From Acidobacteriota bacterium (GTDB lineage: Bacteria > Acidobacteriota > Terriglobia > Bryobacterales > Bryobacteraceae): a stretch of 64,000 nt of DNA. The DNA is taken from positions 102,830 through 166,829 of the forward strand of contig JACTMJ010000010.1 of the NCBI GenBank assembly GCA_014584705.1, given 5' to 3'. The position numbers were made by a program, and so were the translations under genes. The notes beneath the pieces are model-generated. The model was not told the DNA's origin and searched no databases. It saw only the letters and a list, made by a program, of their open reading frames with translations. Position 1 is the first letter of the stretch. Each line of letters opens with the position of its first letter. Positions 15,238 through 24,581 of this stretch are shown piece after piece.

Positions 15238-17022
15238 TTGACGATTCTGCGTAGTTTTATTGCTTTCCCCTGCCTGCTCTGGTTCTCCCTCGGCTTGCAT
15301 GCCCAGCAGGCGACGCCACCGGCGGCTCCGCCCATCCTTCGGAATCTGACGGCCGAACAGGAATCCCAGGCCGGGCGCTGGCTCGCCGGCCTCAGTCTGC
15401 GCCAGAAGATCGCCCAGCTTCTCGTAATCAGCTTTTACGGCTATTTCCCCGAGATTGGCTCCGAGGAAGAACTGCGGTTGAGGAAACTGGTGGAAGATGA
15501 CGGCGTCGGCGGGCTTATCGTCCTCAACCGGGTCTTCGAAGGCAACGTGCGCCGCGCCCATCCCTACGAGATGGCGGCCTTCCTGAACCGCATGCAAAGC
15601 TTCGCGGCGGTGCCTCTGCTCGTGGCCGGAGACTTTGAACGCGGCCCCTCGATGCGCCTCGACGGGATGACCCTCTTCCCGCACGCGATGGCCTTCGGCG
15701 CCGCGAACGACCCCACCCTGACGAGGCGCTTCGGAGAGATCACCGCATGCGAATCGCGGGCTCTCGGCGTTCACTGGATTCTGGCCCCTTCGGCGGACGT
15801 GAACAGCGATCCGGAGAACCCGGTCATCCATCTCCGCTCCTTCGGCGAAACCGCGAGTGGCGTCTCCCGGCATGTCGCGGCCTTTGTGCGCGGAGTCCAG
15901 GAGAATGCGGCCTGTCCGCTTCTGGCTACCGTCAAGCACTTTCCCGGCCACGGCGATACCAGTGTCGATTCGCACTTCAGCCTGCCCACGATTCACCGCT
16001 CAAAGGAAGTGCTGGAAGCGGTGGACATCCCTCCTTTTGCCGCCGCCATTGAAGCGGGCGTTGCCAGCGTCATGCCGGGCCACCTGAGCGTGCCCGCGCT
16101 TGACGGGAGCGGTGTGGCCGCAACCGTTTCGGCGCCCATCGTTACCGGTTACCTGCGGGGCCAACTGCACTTTGGCGGTATCGTGAGTACGGACGGATTG
16201 GATATGGAAGGGCTCACGCGCCTGTACGAACCGGGGGAAGCCTCGGTGAAGGCGCTGGAAGCGGGCGCGGACGTCTTGATGATCCCTCCCAACCCCAAAG
16301 CCTCCATCGACGCGGTGGAAGCCGCTGTAGCCTCCGGAAAGCTCTCCGAAGCCCGGATCGATGAGAGCGTGCGTCGCATTCTGCGGGCGAAGGCCCGTCT
16401 CGGTTTGTACCGGGAAAAGCTCGTGAAGATCGAGGATATCGCCGCCGTTGCCTCCTCCGCGAGCAGCAATGCGCTCGCCCTTGAAGTGGCGCGCAAGGCC
16501 GTCACGGCGTTGCGGAACCGCCACCACACCCTGCCCCTCCGCCCGGAAGATTCGCCCTGTGCGGTCATCCTCAATCGAGGCCGGTTTTCGAATGACGGGC
16601 GCGCCTTCGCCCGTGCCTTCCGCCGCCAGGCGCCGAAATCGCGTGTCTGGTTTGTCGATGAAACCTGGTCCAACGCGGCCATGCTCCAGCTTCAGCGCGA
16701 TCTGAACGCATGCCATTCGGTGAGCGTGGCGTCCTTCGTCAGCATTGCCGGTTTCAAGAAGGGCGCGGTGCCTTTGCCGGTCGCGCAGGCGAACCTGCTG
16801 AAAGCCGTGGAAAGCTCTTCCGTGCCGATGGTGCTGGTTGGTCTGACAAACCCCTATCTCGCTTCGTACTTCCCCAACGCCAGCGCGGCCGTCGCCCCGT
16901 TCAGCAATGTGCCGACTTCGGAACAGGCCGCCGCCGAGGCGCTCTTCGGCGTATTCCCCATGGCGGGCAAATCCCCGGTGACCATCCCGGGCCTTGTCGA
17001 AGCCACAGCCGAAGGCTTCTAG
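15238..17022 (+). CDS. glycoside hydrolase family 3, NagZ-like beta-N-acetylhexosaminidase
   Basis: A 594-residue secreted enzyme (signal peptide about 1-22, ending HAQ). The NagZ-type signature KHFPGHGDTSVDSH is at residues 233-246, providing the His-Asp acid/base dyad of bacterial GH3 hexosaminidases, and the nucleophile is probably Asp319 in STDGLDMEG. A C-terminal domain (about 400-594) is extra compared with the single-domain cytoplasmic NagZ. It likely removes beta-linked GlcNAc from muropeptides or chitooligosaccharides in the periplasm. The start is TTG; an in-frame stop at 15223 leaves no upstream alternative. Confidence 0.88.
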   Translation: MTILRSFIAFPCLLWFSLGLHAQQATPPAAPPILRNLTAEQESQAGRWLAGLSLRQKIAQLLVISFYGYFPEIGSEEELRLRKLVEDDGVGGLIVLNRVFEGNVRRAHPYEMAAFLNRMQSFAAVPLLVAGDFERGPSMRLDGMTLFPHAMAFGAANDPTLTRRFGEITACESRALGVHWILAPSADVNSDPENPVIHLRSFGETASGVSRHVAAFVRGVQENAACPLLATVKHFPGHGDTSVDSHFSLPTIHRSKEVLEAVDIPPFAAAIEAGVASVMPGHLSVPALDGSGVAATVSAPIVTGYLRGQLHFGGIVSTDGLDMEGLTRLYEPGEASVKALEAGADVLMIPPNPKASIDAVEAAVASGKLSEARIDESVRRILRAKARLGLYREKLVKIEDIAAVASSASSNALALEVARKAVTALRNRHHTLPLRPEDSPCAVILNRGRFSNDGRAFARAFRRQAPKSRVWFVDETWSNAAMLQLQRDLNACHSVSVASFVSIAGFKKGAVPLPVAQANLLKAVESSSVPMVLVGLTNPYLASYFPNASAAVAPFSNVPTSEQAAAEALFGVFPMAGKSPVTIPGLVEATAEGF

Positions 17023-17034
17023 CCGCGCGTTCGA

Positions 17035-17040
17035 TACAAT
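17035..17040 (+). promoter_or_regulatory. -10-like element upstream of the UlaG-like gene
   Basis: TACAAT matches 5 of 6 bases of the sigma-70 -10 consensus, 58 bp before the start codon. No convincing -35 is seen at the right spacing. Confidence 0.3.
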
Positions 17041-17097
17041 TAGGGAGAGGCGCATCCGGAAATGCGGGTCTCCGCCTCGAACCACACCCGGAGATCG

Positions 17098-17793
17098 ATG
17101 GCAATGAACATCACCTGGCTCGGCCATTCCACCTTTCTTTTTGAGATCGGCCAAGGGCAAACTGCGCTGATTGACCCATGGCTTGAAGGCAATCCGAAAG
17201 CCCCGAAAGACTTCACCTTGCCAAAGATCGATCTCATGCTGCTCTCGCACGGGCACGGCGACCACACGGGCGATGCGATTTCCATTGCCAGGAAAAACAA
17301 TTGCCCGGTGATCTGCAACTTCGAGATTTCGCTATGGCTTGCGGCGAAGGGGATTACGAAAACGTGCCCGATGAACAAGGGCGGCGCGCAGACGGTGAAT
17401 GGTGTTAGCGTGACGATGACGCACGCCTTCCACAGTTCCAGCATGCAGGACGGGGATCGGATCGTCTATGGCGGCGAAGCGGCGGGCTACATCATCGAGA
17501 TCCCCGACGGGCGTCGTATCTACTTCGCGGGGGACACCGCCGTCTTCGGAGACATGCGGCTGATCGCGCGCCTCTATGAGCCGGACCTTGCCATCCTCCC
17601 CATCGGCGACCTCTTCACGATGGGCCCAAAAGAAGCCGCGATCGCCGTCGAGTTCCTGGGCGCGAAGAAGGTAATCCCCATGCATTTTGGTACTTTCCCA
17701 CCGCTCACGGGTACTCCGGAAGCGCTGCGGGAACTGGTGGGCAGCGATGTGGAAGTGATTGACTTGGAGCCCGGCAAACCGTACGCGTACTAG
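17098..17793 (+). CDS. UPF0173/UlaG-like metallo-beta-lactamase-fold hydrolase
   Basis: A 231-residue cytoplasmic metal-dependent hydrolase. It begins with NITWLGHSTFLFE and has the metal-binding HGHGDHTGD motif, a second-site YFAGDTAVFGDM motif and the terminal PMHFGTFP histidine motif, all typical of the UPF0173 family. The natural substrate of this family is not established. ATG codons at 17098 and 17104 both follow the GGAG at 17090-17093. The family is usually about 225-230 residues, in agreement. Confidence 0.85.
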   Translation: MAMNITWLGHSTFLFEIGQGQTALIDPWLEGNPKAPKDFTLPKIDLMLLSHGHGDHTGDAISIARKNNCPVICNFEISLWLAAKGITKTCPMNKGGAQTVNGVSVTMTHAFHSSSMQDGDRIVYGGEAAGYIIEIPDGRRIYFAGDTAVFGDMRLIARLYEPDLAILPIGDLFTMGPKEAAIAVEFLGAKKVIPMHFGTFPPLTGTPEALRELVGSDVEVIDLEPGKPYAY

Positions 17794-17861
17794 CCGGGCC
17801 GCGCTCGCCGCGGAAGCGCCACTGCCGTGCGCTCCCCCCGGTCCGCCGGCGTCCGGATGAG

Positions 17862-18623
17862 TTAGAGCAACCGTTCCACGCGCGCCATCATCTCACTCGC
17901 GGCATCGGGCGCTTTCATCAACTCCGCGGCCGTGGCCGCCGCGCCAAACCGGATTACGAGGCGTCCCCGTTCCGAAACCCCGCAGGGTACCGCGGGCATG
18001 CCGGTTCGTGCGAGTCGCCGGATGAACCGGTCGACGCCGGGCAGAGCCGCGCTCAGCGTTCCCGCCGATCCCGCCACGCCTTCAGGAAAAAGGCCAATCG
18101 GCCGCTCCAGGCCGCGCGCCACGCTCAAGATGCCGCGGAGCGCCCGCGCCGTGCGCCCAGGATCCTTTCCGGAGAACGGAATGGAATAACAGTGCAGGGC
18201 GTGCGCGACGCGCGGCAGCACGGCATCGCCCGGTGAAGGGCAACTCCAGCGCCCAAACTTCCAGCGCGGCCAGTTGGCCGTCACCACCCAGCGCACCGGC
18301 GGATCGCCTTCGCCATAGTGCCGGCGAATGCCTTGCGTGATGGCGCTGGCCGTGTGGAGAATCCACAAGCCCTTCCGCTGGTAGTGGTTCGCGATCAGCA
18401 GAAACCCCGGGTTCGGGGGCAGATGCTCCAGCCCCTCATAAACCGGGGCCGGGTCCATGCGTGCCACCACGTCCCGCGTGAAGGCATCCACGTCGGTCCG
18501 GCTACCCCGGCGAATATGGCCGGTAAGCCCGAAAACAAGGTCCCACGGAACGGGATACCGCAGCGCCTCTCTCGCCGCTTCATGGCCCTGCCCGTCGCGT
18601 TCGGGATGGCTGCCGGCGCTCAT
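17862..18623 (-). CDS. PlsC-like acyltransferase of the carotenoid operon
   Basis: A 253-residue protein with the lysophospholipid acyltransferase-like fold. The ANHYQRKG segment (78-85) occupies the position of the catalytic HX4D motif, but the Asp is replaced by Gly85. The GLFPEGVAG motif, binding phosphate or acceptor, is present. Its ATG overlaps the stop of the glycosyltransferase gene (ATGA). Last in the carotenoid operon, it could acylate a carotenoid glycoside as CruD does in green sulfur bacteria; that is inference from context. A glycerophospholipid acyltransferase role is the alternative. Confidence 0.7.
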   Translation of the reverse strand: MSAGSHPERDGQGHEAAREALRYPVPWDLVFGLTGHIRRGSRTDVDAFTRDVVARMDPAPVYEGLEHLPPNPGFLLIANHYQRKGLWILHTASAITQGIRRHYGEGDPPVRWVVTANWPRWKFGRWSCPSPGDAVLPRVAHALHCYSIPFSGKDPGRTARALRGILSVARGLERPIGLFPEGVAGSAGTLSAALPGVDRFIRRLARTGMPAVPCGVSERGRLVIRFGAAATAAELMKAPDAASEMMARVERLL

Positions 18624-19687
18624 CCCACCGGCCTTCCCTTCCAGTCGGTCTTGCGGCGCGTGAGCGTCTTGAACATGCCGCTCAGCGCGATCAGTTGGAA
18701 CAGATAGATCGCGATGGGAGTGAACACGATCGCGCCGGGGCTGCCGTACCAGGGAATCAGCACCAACCCCGGCAGTATGGCGAAGCCCGCCGCGCCCAGC
18801 CAGTTCCCCCCGGCCAGCAGCAAGGCGAGCATCGGCAGATACGACGTAAGCACAATGCTCGCCGTGACGACAATCACGCCGCTCAATGGGTTGATCAGCA
18901 GAAAACGGAATGCATTCTTCTCGAAGCCGCGCCAGATCGCTCCCAGGCTCTCATACATGCGCACATGCGCCTGCGCCTCCGCGCGGATGACGCGCGTATT
19001 CACGCCCAGTTGCTTGGCGCGCCTCGCGAGTGCCACGTCTTCAATAATGCTCGTCGCGACCGACGCATGTCCGCCGAGCCTTTGATACGTGTCGCGCCGG
19101 ACGAGCAGACACTGCCCGTTTGCCAGCGCCTCTTTGGAGAGGGCGGAGTTCACCCGGTCCGCATTGACGCCCGTGAAATAGAGCGCGAAGGCATAGGGCA
19201 GCAGCGCGCGTTCAAAGAAGGTCTCCGTGTGCTGGCGCGGGAACGCGCTCACCATTTCGAGCCGCTCCCGCCGGGCGTAGGCCACGAACCGCGTCGCGAA
19301 ACCCGGTTCATACCACGTATCGGCATCGACGAACAGGAGCCATTCCGTGATCGAAGCCAATGCCCCCGCATAGCAGGCGTTTGGCTTTCCCAGATGTCCT
19401 TCGGGAAGAGGCGGTGCGGCAATCACCCGCGCCCCGGCCGCCCGTGCAAGCTCCACCGTGCCGTCGCTGGAGGCGTCGTCCGCCACCACCACGTCCACGC
19501 CCGGGAAGCTTCGCACCGCGCGTTCGATATTCGCGGCCTCATTGCGCGCCGGAATGATAACCGTCACGTCCGCTTCGCGAGCGGGTTCCGGCGGCAGCAC
19601 CGGCAGCCGCAGATAGTTCAGCCGCGCCTTGAAGGCCAGCACCACGATGCCGGCGGCAATCAGTGCGGCGGCCGCGGTGGGGTTCAT
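18620..19687 (-). CDS. family-2 glycosyltransferase, CrtQ/CruC-like
   Basis: A 355-residue membrane glycosyltransferase. One N-terminal hydrophobic segment, then a GT-A domain with TVIIPARNEAANI (42-54), ADDASSDGT (69-77) and the metal-binding DAD (121-123), and several membrane segments near the C-terminus (about 278-345) before a basic tail. The layout matches the glycosyltransferases of staphyloxanthin (CrtQ) and chlorobactene glucoside (CruC) synthesis. It overlaps the molybdoenzyme gene upstream and the acyltransferase gene downstream by 4 bp each (ATGA), so equimolar expression is likely. The acceptor is inferred to be an oxygenated carotenoid. Confidence 0.78.
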   Translation of the reverse strand: MNPTAAAALIAAGIVVLAFKARLNYLRLPVLPPEPAREADVTVIIPARNEAANIERAVRSFPGVDVVVADDASSDGTVELARAAGARVIAAPPLPEGHLGKPNACYAGALASITEWLLFVDADTWYEPGFATRFVAYARRERLEMVSAFPRQHTETFFERALLPYAFALYFTGVNADRVNSALSKEALANGQCLLVRRDTYQRLGGHASVATSIIEDVALARRAKQLGVNTRVIRAEAQAHVRMYESLGAIWRGFEKNAFRFLLINPLSGVIVVTASIVLTSYLPMLALLLAGGNWLGAAGFAILPGLVLIPWYGSPGAIVFTPIAIYLFQLIALSGMFKTLTRRKTDWKGRPVG

Positions 19688-21204
19688 ATCGATAGCTTAC
19701 GCACCGTCGGCCCGGCCACGCCGCCGGGGAACATAGGGATCTCTTTCTCCGACTGCCAGGTTCCATTGCCGTCCATTGCGCGCGCCTGCACTTGCCGGGC
19801 GCCCGGCGTCGCCTCCAGAGCGGCTCGGTACCGCCTCCAGGAATACGGGGAGAAAGCGGCTTCGATCTCCGCATCCTTCCAGTCCCCGTCGTCGATACGC
19901 ACCTGCACTTGCCGGATACCCCGGCTTCCCGCGAATGCCACCCCTCCCACAAGCAGGCGGTCGCCTTCGCGCCGCACTTCGTCGATCGTGCTCATGGTGT
20001 GGACAACCGCATCCCGCATGTATCCCATCTTCTGATACGTGCCCGAGTATGGCTCGCTCGTAAACCGAATCTCCTTCAGCCACTTGATGTTCTTGAAGCC
20101 GTAGTAGCGCGGGCACAACATCCTCACAGGGAAGCCATGTTTCCGGCTCAGCGTGCGGCCATTCATCCCCAGCGCCAGAATCGTCTCTTCGCCGAAGGCG
20201 TAGTCCAGCGGGAGGCTGTCGCCGTGGCCGTCCACGCCCTCGAAAACGATGGCAATCGTACCCGGCGGGGCCTGCTTGCGGTCAACCAGTTGCGAAAGGG
20301 GAATCCCCGCCCACACCGCATTTCCCATCAAGTCCGACTGAAGCGTGTTGCTGATGCAGCGCAGCGTGACCGGCCGGATCTCCCGCTTCATCGCCAGCAG
20401 TTCCTCATAGCTGTACGAGCGGATCACCCGGTCGTCGCTCTTGATATCGAGGCGCCAGGTCCGGGGGTCGATCGCCGGGTCCACGGCGTTCTTGCTCATC
20501 CGGTAAAACTTCTCCGTCGGAGTCAGCCATGCACGCGTCAGGCCGGGTGCGAACGTGGCCGCGCCGGCGGGTTCCTCGAACGAAAACAGAGAAACCGGCG
20601 ATGCCGCCCGTTTTGCCAAAGCGGCTTCTCTGAGGTAGCTTTCGACCGCCACCAGGGCCACGCCACCCCCCATCAGCGCCGGTATCGCGGCTTTGGCCGC
20701 CAGCTTCATGAAGGCGCGGCGAGGCTTGCCCTTGCCGATGAACTGGAGGGCATAGTCGGAGGCTTCCCCCCAGTCTTCATCGAGCAGTTCCAGGTGGGGT
20801 TTGCCCACAAGAAAGAGCGTGATCAGCGCGGGGGCCCAGAACATCCACGCGCCGCGGGCCGAATGGTAATCAAAGAACCGGTGAATCGTCAGAATGGCGG
20901 GAATCGCCAGCACCGCCAGAATCACGAATCGCTCATACTTGCGGTTGCGCCAGTAAGAGAGCATCGAGGGGATCCAAAGGCAGAACCCCAGTACGAACAG
21001 CCCGCCCGTCACGGCGAACGGCTTGGCCCACGGTCCCATCCACCCGAGCAGCCAAAGCGCCCAGGCCGACGGAGTGTTCTTCATGATCCACTCGGCGATC
21101 GATTCGGTAAGCAGGGGCGTGCCCGCGAAATAAAACGAAAGATAGTGAGGAACCAGCCCGATTAGCGTAGCGACTGACGAGTCGCGGATCGTCTTCTTAA
21201 ACAT
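19684..21204 (-). CDS. membrane-anchored sulfite-oxidase-family molybdopterin oxidoreductase
   Basis: A 506-residue protein with two parts. Residues 1-190 carry about four or five hydrophobic segments with histidines in HRFFDYHSARG. Residues 200-506 are a sulfite-oxidase-type molybdopterin domain (molybdenum ligand Cys283 in TLRCISNT; HGFPVRMLCPRYYGFKNIKW) plus a C-terminal dimerisation-like domain (GVAFAGSRGIRQVQVRIDDGDW). At the junction, KPRRAFMKLAAKAAIPALMGGG looks like an internal Tat signal. It overlaps the phytoene synthase gene by 8 bp and the glycosyltransferase gene by 4 bp. The reaction is unknown; sulfite oxidation or an MsrP-like role are alternatives to a role in pigment synthesis. 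Confidence 0.8.
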   Translation of the reverse strand: MFKKTIRDSSVATLIGLVPHYLSFYFAGTPLLTESIAEWIMKNTPSAWALWLLGWMGPWAKPFAVTGGLFVLGFCLWIPSMLSYWRNRKYERFVILAVLAIPAILTIHRFFDYHSARGAWMFWAPALITLFLVGKPHLELLDEDWGEASDYALQFIGKGKPRRAFMKLAAKAAIPALMGGGVALVAVESYLREAALAKRAASPVSLFSFEEPAGAATFAPGLTRAWLTPTEKFYRMSKNAVDPAIDPRTWRLDIKSDDRVIRSYSYEELLAMKREIRPVTLRCISNTLQSDLMGNAVWAGIPLSQLVDRKQAPPGTIAIVFEGVDGHGDSLPLDYAFGEETILALGMNGRTLSRKHGFPVRMLCPRYYGFKNIKWLKEIRFTSEPYSGTYQKMGYMRDAVVHTMSTIDEVRREGDRLLVGGVAFAGSRGIRQVQVRIDDGDWKDAEIEAAFSPYSWRRYRAALEATPGARQVQARAMDGNGTWQSEKEIPMFPGGVAGPTVRKLSI

Positions 21205-22156
21205 TCATCGATTTCCAAAATGCGAGGCGGTGCATCGTATGTCTTGCCATCGGTACGGCCATCCGCCGCGCGGTAATCCAGGCCTTGCGCGAAGGGGGCA
21301 CCACGGCGCGCCGCTCGAAAACATCGTAGCCGTTCTGCTCGATCTCTCTCAGGATGCCACGATAGACCTCCGCCGCGACACGCACCGCGAACTGGCCGTC
21401 CGAGTGGAGCATTGCAATTCCCGGTTCCGCCCGCCGGTAGTACGCTTCCGCGCGCTCCATTTGAAAGCGAATCAGAGCGCGGAACCGGTCGTCGATCACC
21501 GCCGCGCGCAAATCCTCCGTGCGGTATCCAAAGCGATCCAGGTCTTCGGCGGGAAGATAGATCCGCCCCCTCCGTAAGTCTTCTCCGACATCCCGCAGGA
21601 TATTGGTGAGTTGCATGGCGATCCCCAGGTCAATCGCATGCGCCGGAGCGGGATCGCGGAACCCGATTACGTGGCACATCATCAGCCCGACGACCGATGC
21701 GACGTGATAGCAGAACACGCGCAGCGATTCGAAATCCGTATAGTGCGTGCCCCGCAAGTCCATCCGCATGCCTTCGATCAGGCCGAAAGGATACGCGCGC
21801 GGGATTCCGAAACTGTGCGCCGTCTCCACGAAGATGCGCAGAATCGGGTCCGCGCTTCCCCCCGCTTCCCAGGCTCGTGCAAGCGCTTGCTCCCACTCCT
21901 CCAGCGCCACCGCGCCCGCTTCCACGCTCGGCGCTTCGTCCACCAGATCGTCGGTGTGGCGGCAGAACCAATAAACCGCGTGGGCGGCTCTCGCCAGCCT
22001 GGGCGGAAAAAAACGCGTCGCGAAATAGAAGCTCTTTGAGCCCGCCGCGGTGGCCACGGCGGCCCGCCGGTAGCATTGTTCGCTGTTCTCCGTTGGCGGC
22101 GGCGCTAGAGCGGCAGTCTCTCGCAAACCAGTTTCTCCACAATCTTGGATGAGCAA
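21197..22156 (-). CDS. crtB: phytoene synthase
   Basis: A 319-residue squalene/phytoene synthase that condenses two prenyl diphosphates head to head. The two Asp-rich magnesium sites are HTDDLVDE (67-74) and NILRDVGED (185-193), and RIYLPAEDL follows as in bacterial CrtB. The predicted TTG start at 22156 lies inside crtI (52-bp overlap); a TTG at 22126 is an alternative, while the conserved region begins at CYRRAA near residue 28. C40 product is inferred from the neighbouring CrtI type and prenyl synthase. Confidence 0.9.
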   Translation of the reverse strand: MLIQDCGETGLRETAALAPPPTENSEQCYRRAAVATAAGSKSFYFATRFFPPRLARAAHAVYWFCRHTDDLVDEAPSVEAGAVALEEWEQALARAWEAGGSADPILRIFVETAHSFGIPRAYPFGLIEGMRMDLRGTHYTDFESLRVFCYHVASVVGLMMCHVIGFRDPAPAHAIDLGIAMQLTNILRDVGEDLRRGRIYLPAEDLDRFGYRTEDLRAAVIDDRFRALIRFQMERAEAYYRRAEPGIAMLHSDGQFAVRVAAEVYRGILREIEQNGYDVFERRAVVPPSRKAWITARRMAVPMARHTMHRLAFWKSMNV

Positions 22157-23598
22157 AGCACGCCGGGGATGCCGGCTCCGGGATGCGTTCCCGCTCCCGT
22201 GAAGAACAAATTCCCGATATCCTCGCTTTCATTGTGCGGGCGAAACCACGCCGATTGCGTCAAGACCGGCTCAAACGAGAAAGCCGCCCCCAGATAGCTG
22301 TTCAATTTGGTCTCAAAATCCGTCGGCGTGAAATACCGGGATGTGGCCAGATTCTTCTTCAGGCCGGGAAGATATTTCGCCTCCAGAAAATCGAGAACCT
22401 TCTTGAGGTAACGCTCTCCCTCCACGTTCCAATCCGTGCCGCTTTCGAGGTGCGGCACCGGGGCCAGTACATAGAAGCAATCGCATCCGTCGGGAGCCAT
22501 CGACGAGTCCGTCGCGGAAGGCCGGTGCAGATAGAGCGAGAAATCGTCCACCAACAACTTCTTGTTGAAGATATCGTCGAGCAATTCCCGGTAGCGCTCA
22601 CCGAGAATGATCGTGTGATGCGCAATCTCCGGATATCGCTTGCGCGTGCCGAAATACGCCACGAAGACCGACATGCTGTAGCGCATGCCTTCGAGGCGGC
22701 GGTCCGTGTTCCTCCGCCGGGCCGATGCGGGGATCATCTTCCGGTACGTATTCGCGACGTCGGCGTTGCTCACGACGGCGTCGGCTTCAAAAACTTTCCC
22801 GCGCGTCGTTTCTACGCCCCGTACCTTCCGGTCGGGTGTTAACAGAATTTCTCTCACCGGTGTTGAGAGATGGAGCTTACCGCCAAGGTCTGTGAAGAGG
22901 CGTACCATCGCCTCCACCAGCTTCCCCGTGCCCCCCATTGCGTAATGGACACCCCACTGCTTCTCCAGATGATGGATCAGTGCATAGATGGAGGTCGTCT
23001 GAAACGGATTGCCGCCCACCAGCAGCGGGTGGAAGCTGAACACGCGCTGCAGCATCGGATCTTTGATGAACTGGGAGACGAACTGCACTACGCTCTTGTG
23101 CGATTGCAGCCGGATCAGATCCGGGGCCACGCGCAGCATATCGCTGAATTTCAGGAACGGCTTTTCGCCCAGTTCCAGAAACCCTTTCTCGAAGATCGCT
23201 TTCGTTCTGGCGATCATGCGGTGATAACCGTCGAGGTCCCCTGGCGCGAACGCGCGGATACCAGCCTCTATCTCCTCCGGGCGGTTGTTGTAAGCGAAAC
23301 TGCGCCCGTCGTGAAATGCAATCTTGTAGAACGGATCCACCGGGACAATCTTCACATAGTCCCCGGTCTTCCGCCCCGTGGCCGCGAAAATTTCATCGAT
23401 CAGGAAAGGTGCGGTAATCACTGTCGGCCCCGCGTCGAACGTGAAGCCATCCTGGCGATAGACGTACGCCCGCCCGCCGGGTTGGTCCCGGGCTTCGAGA
23501 ATGGTCACGTCATAGCCGCGCGCTTGCAAACGGCAGGCGGCCCCAAGCCCGCCAAAGCCGCTACCGATGACGAGGATTCGCTTGTGCTGCGTAGGCAT
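22105..23598 (-). CDS. crtI: phytoene desaturase (CrtI type)
   Basis: A 497-residue FAD-dependent desaturase. The dinucleotide-binding motif [15 protein letters not shown] is at the N-terminus. Characteristic bacterial CrtI segments include [66 protein letters not shown] and the C-terminal [14 protein letters not shown]. These resemble C40 phytoene desaturases rather than staphylococcal CrtN, so the expected product is an acyclic polyene such as lycopene or neurosporene. It overlaps the prenyl synthase gene by 38 bp and the phytoene synthase gene by 52 bp. Confidence 0.93.
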   Translation of the reverse strand: MPTQHKRILVIGSGFGGLGAACRLQARGYDVTILEARDQPGGRAYVYRQDGFTFDAGPTVITAPFLIDEIFAATGRKTGDYVKIVPVDPFYKIAFHDGRSFAYNNRPEEIEAGIRAFAPGDLDGYHRMIARTKAIFEKGFLELGEKPFLKFSDMLRVAPDLIRLQSHKSVVQFVSQFIKDPMLQRVFSFHPLLVGGNPFQTTSIYALIHHLEKQWGVHYAMGGTGKLVEAMVRLFTDLGGKLHLSTPVREILLTPDRKVRGVETTRGKVFEADAVVSNADVANTYRKMIPASARRRNTDRRLEGMRYSMSVFVAYFGTRKRYPEIAHHTIILGERYRELLDDIFNKKLLVDDFSLYLHRPSATDSSMAPDGCDCFYVLAPVPHLESGTDWNVEGERYLKKVLDFLEAKYLPGLKKNLATSRYFTPTDFETKLNSYLGAAFSFEPVLTQSAWFRPHNESEDIGNLFFTGAGTHPGAGIPGVLCSSKIVEKLVCERLPL

Positions 23599-24406
23599 GC
23601 AAATAGTCGAGGATCTCGAAAATGCGGTGGCTGCCGTCTCCGAAGCCGCTCACCAGGTCCCGGGCCGCGTTCAGATGGACAAGAAACGGCTGGCGGTGCT
23701 CCTGGTCTCCGTCCAGAAGGTCGTCGACGAGTTGGAAGGCGCGGCCGAACTCCCGGCCGAAGAGCCGTACCCGTTGGCGTTCCTCTCCGCTCAGTTCCGC
23801 TCCCAGCATCCCCGCCTCGGCGGCCAGTTCAAATAACGGCACCGTTTTCATCTCGTTCACGGCGGCGCGAGTTCCCGCGCCGTCGCCTCCGCTCAGAGCC
23901 AGGTCGCGCGCCTGCCCCGCGATCAGTCCGGCGCAGTCGAGCGTCTTCAACAGCCGTTTCTGGAATTGCACCAATTGGGGGAGTGCGCCATGCGGCGTCG
24001 GGAGGTCCAGCACAGAGCGCGCGGCCAATGCCACCAGTCCGAAGCCGGCCAGAATCGCGCTGGCCTCTCCGAAGCGAATATGCACGGCGGGTTGCCCCCG
24101 GCGCTCCGCTTCGTTGTCCATCGCGGGCAGGTCGTCGATAATCAGGGAGGCGCAATGGAACAATTCCACCGCCGCCGCCGCGCGGACGGTCATGGGCGTC
24201 AGATTCTTCAGCATCGCCGCCACTCGCAGGCTCAGCACGGGCCGGATACGCTTTCCGGGGCCCAGGGTCGCGTAGCGCATCGCTTCCTGCACCGGTCCGC
24301 AGTCGTCGTCGGGGCTTCTCGCGAGCAGCACTTCCAGTTCCCGCTCCACGGCCTCGCGTTCCGGTTGAACGTCGGCGGCCGTCCCGGTCTGGATGTGATG
24401 CGGCAT
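23561..24406 (-). CDS. crtE: polyprenyl diphosphate synthase, probable GGPP synthase
   Basis: A 281-residue trans-prenyltransferase, first in the carotenoid operon. GKRIRP is at 51-56, the first Asp-rich motif DDLPAMD at 91-97 and the second, DDLLD, at 228-232. The residue five before the first motif is Ala, as in Pantoea CrtE, rather than the bulky Tyr of E. coli IspA that stops elongation at C15; this favours a C20 (GGPP) product and fits the C40-type desaturase. A short C-terminus makes it slightly smaller than many GGPP synthases. FPP synthase (ispA) remains possible. Confidence 0.85.
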   Translation of the reverse strand: MPHHIQTGTAADVQPEREAVERELEVLLARSPDDDCGPVQEAMRYATLGPGKRIRPVLSLRVAAMLKNLTPMTVRAAAAVELFHCASLIIDDLPAMDNEAERRGQPAVHIRFGEASAILAGFGLVALAARSVLDLPTPHGALPQLVQFQKRLLKTLDCAGLIAGQARDLALSGGDGAGTRAAVNEMKTVPLFELAAEAGMLGAELSGEERQRVRLFGREFGRAFQLVDDLLDGDQEHRQPFLVHLNAARDLVSGFGDGSHRIFEILDYLHAYAAQANPRHR

Positions 24407-24581
24407 GGGTCCGTTGCTTGCGTTGTGAGAAGTCTTGCGAAAAGTCCGTGCTGTCCCGGTGCCGTTCCATGGAAGGAAGTAGAGGCCCGGCGAACTCGCC
24501 GCCCTGCGCGGAATTTCAGAGCGGGGACATCAAACCTCGTTCGAAGCGAGCCCTTCCCACAAGCCGGATTGGCAGATGTTC

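Noticed and set aside
17862..24406. Reading the carotenoid operon as a C30 staphyloxanthin pathway
   Set aside because: The desaturase motifs are those of C40 CrtI and the prenyl synthase has the CrtE-like Ala before its first Asp-rich motif; only the downstream GT2 and acyltransferase recall staphyloxanthin.
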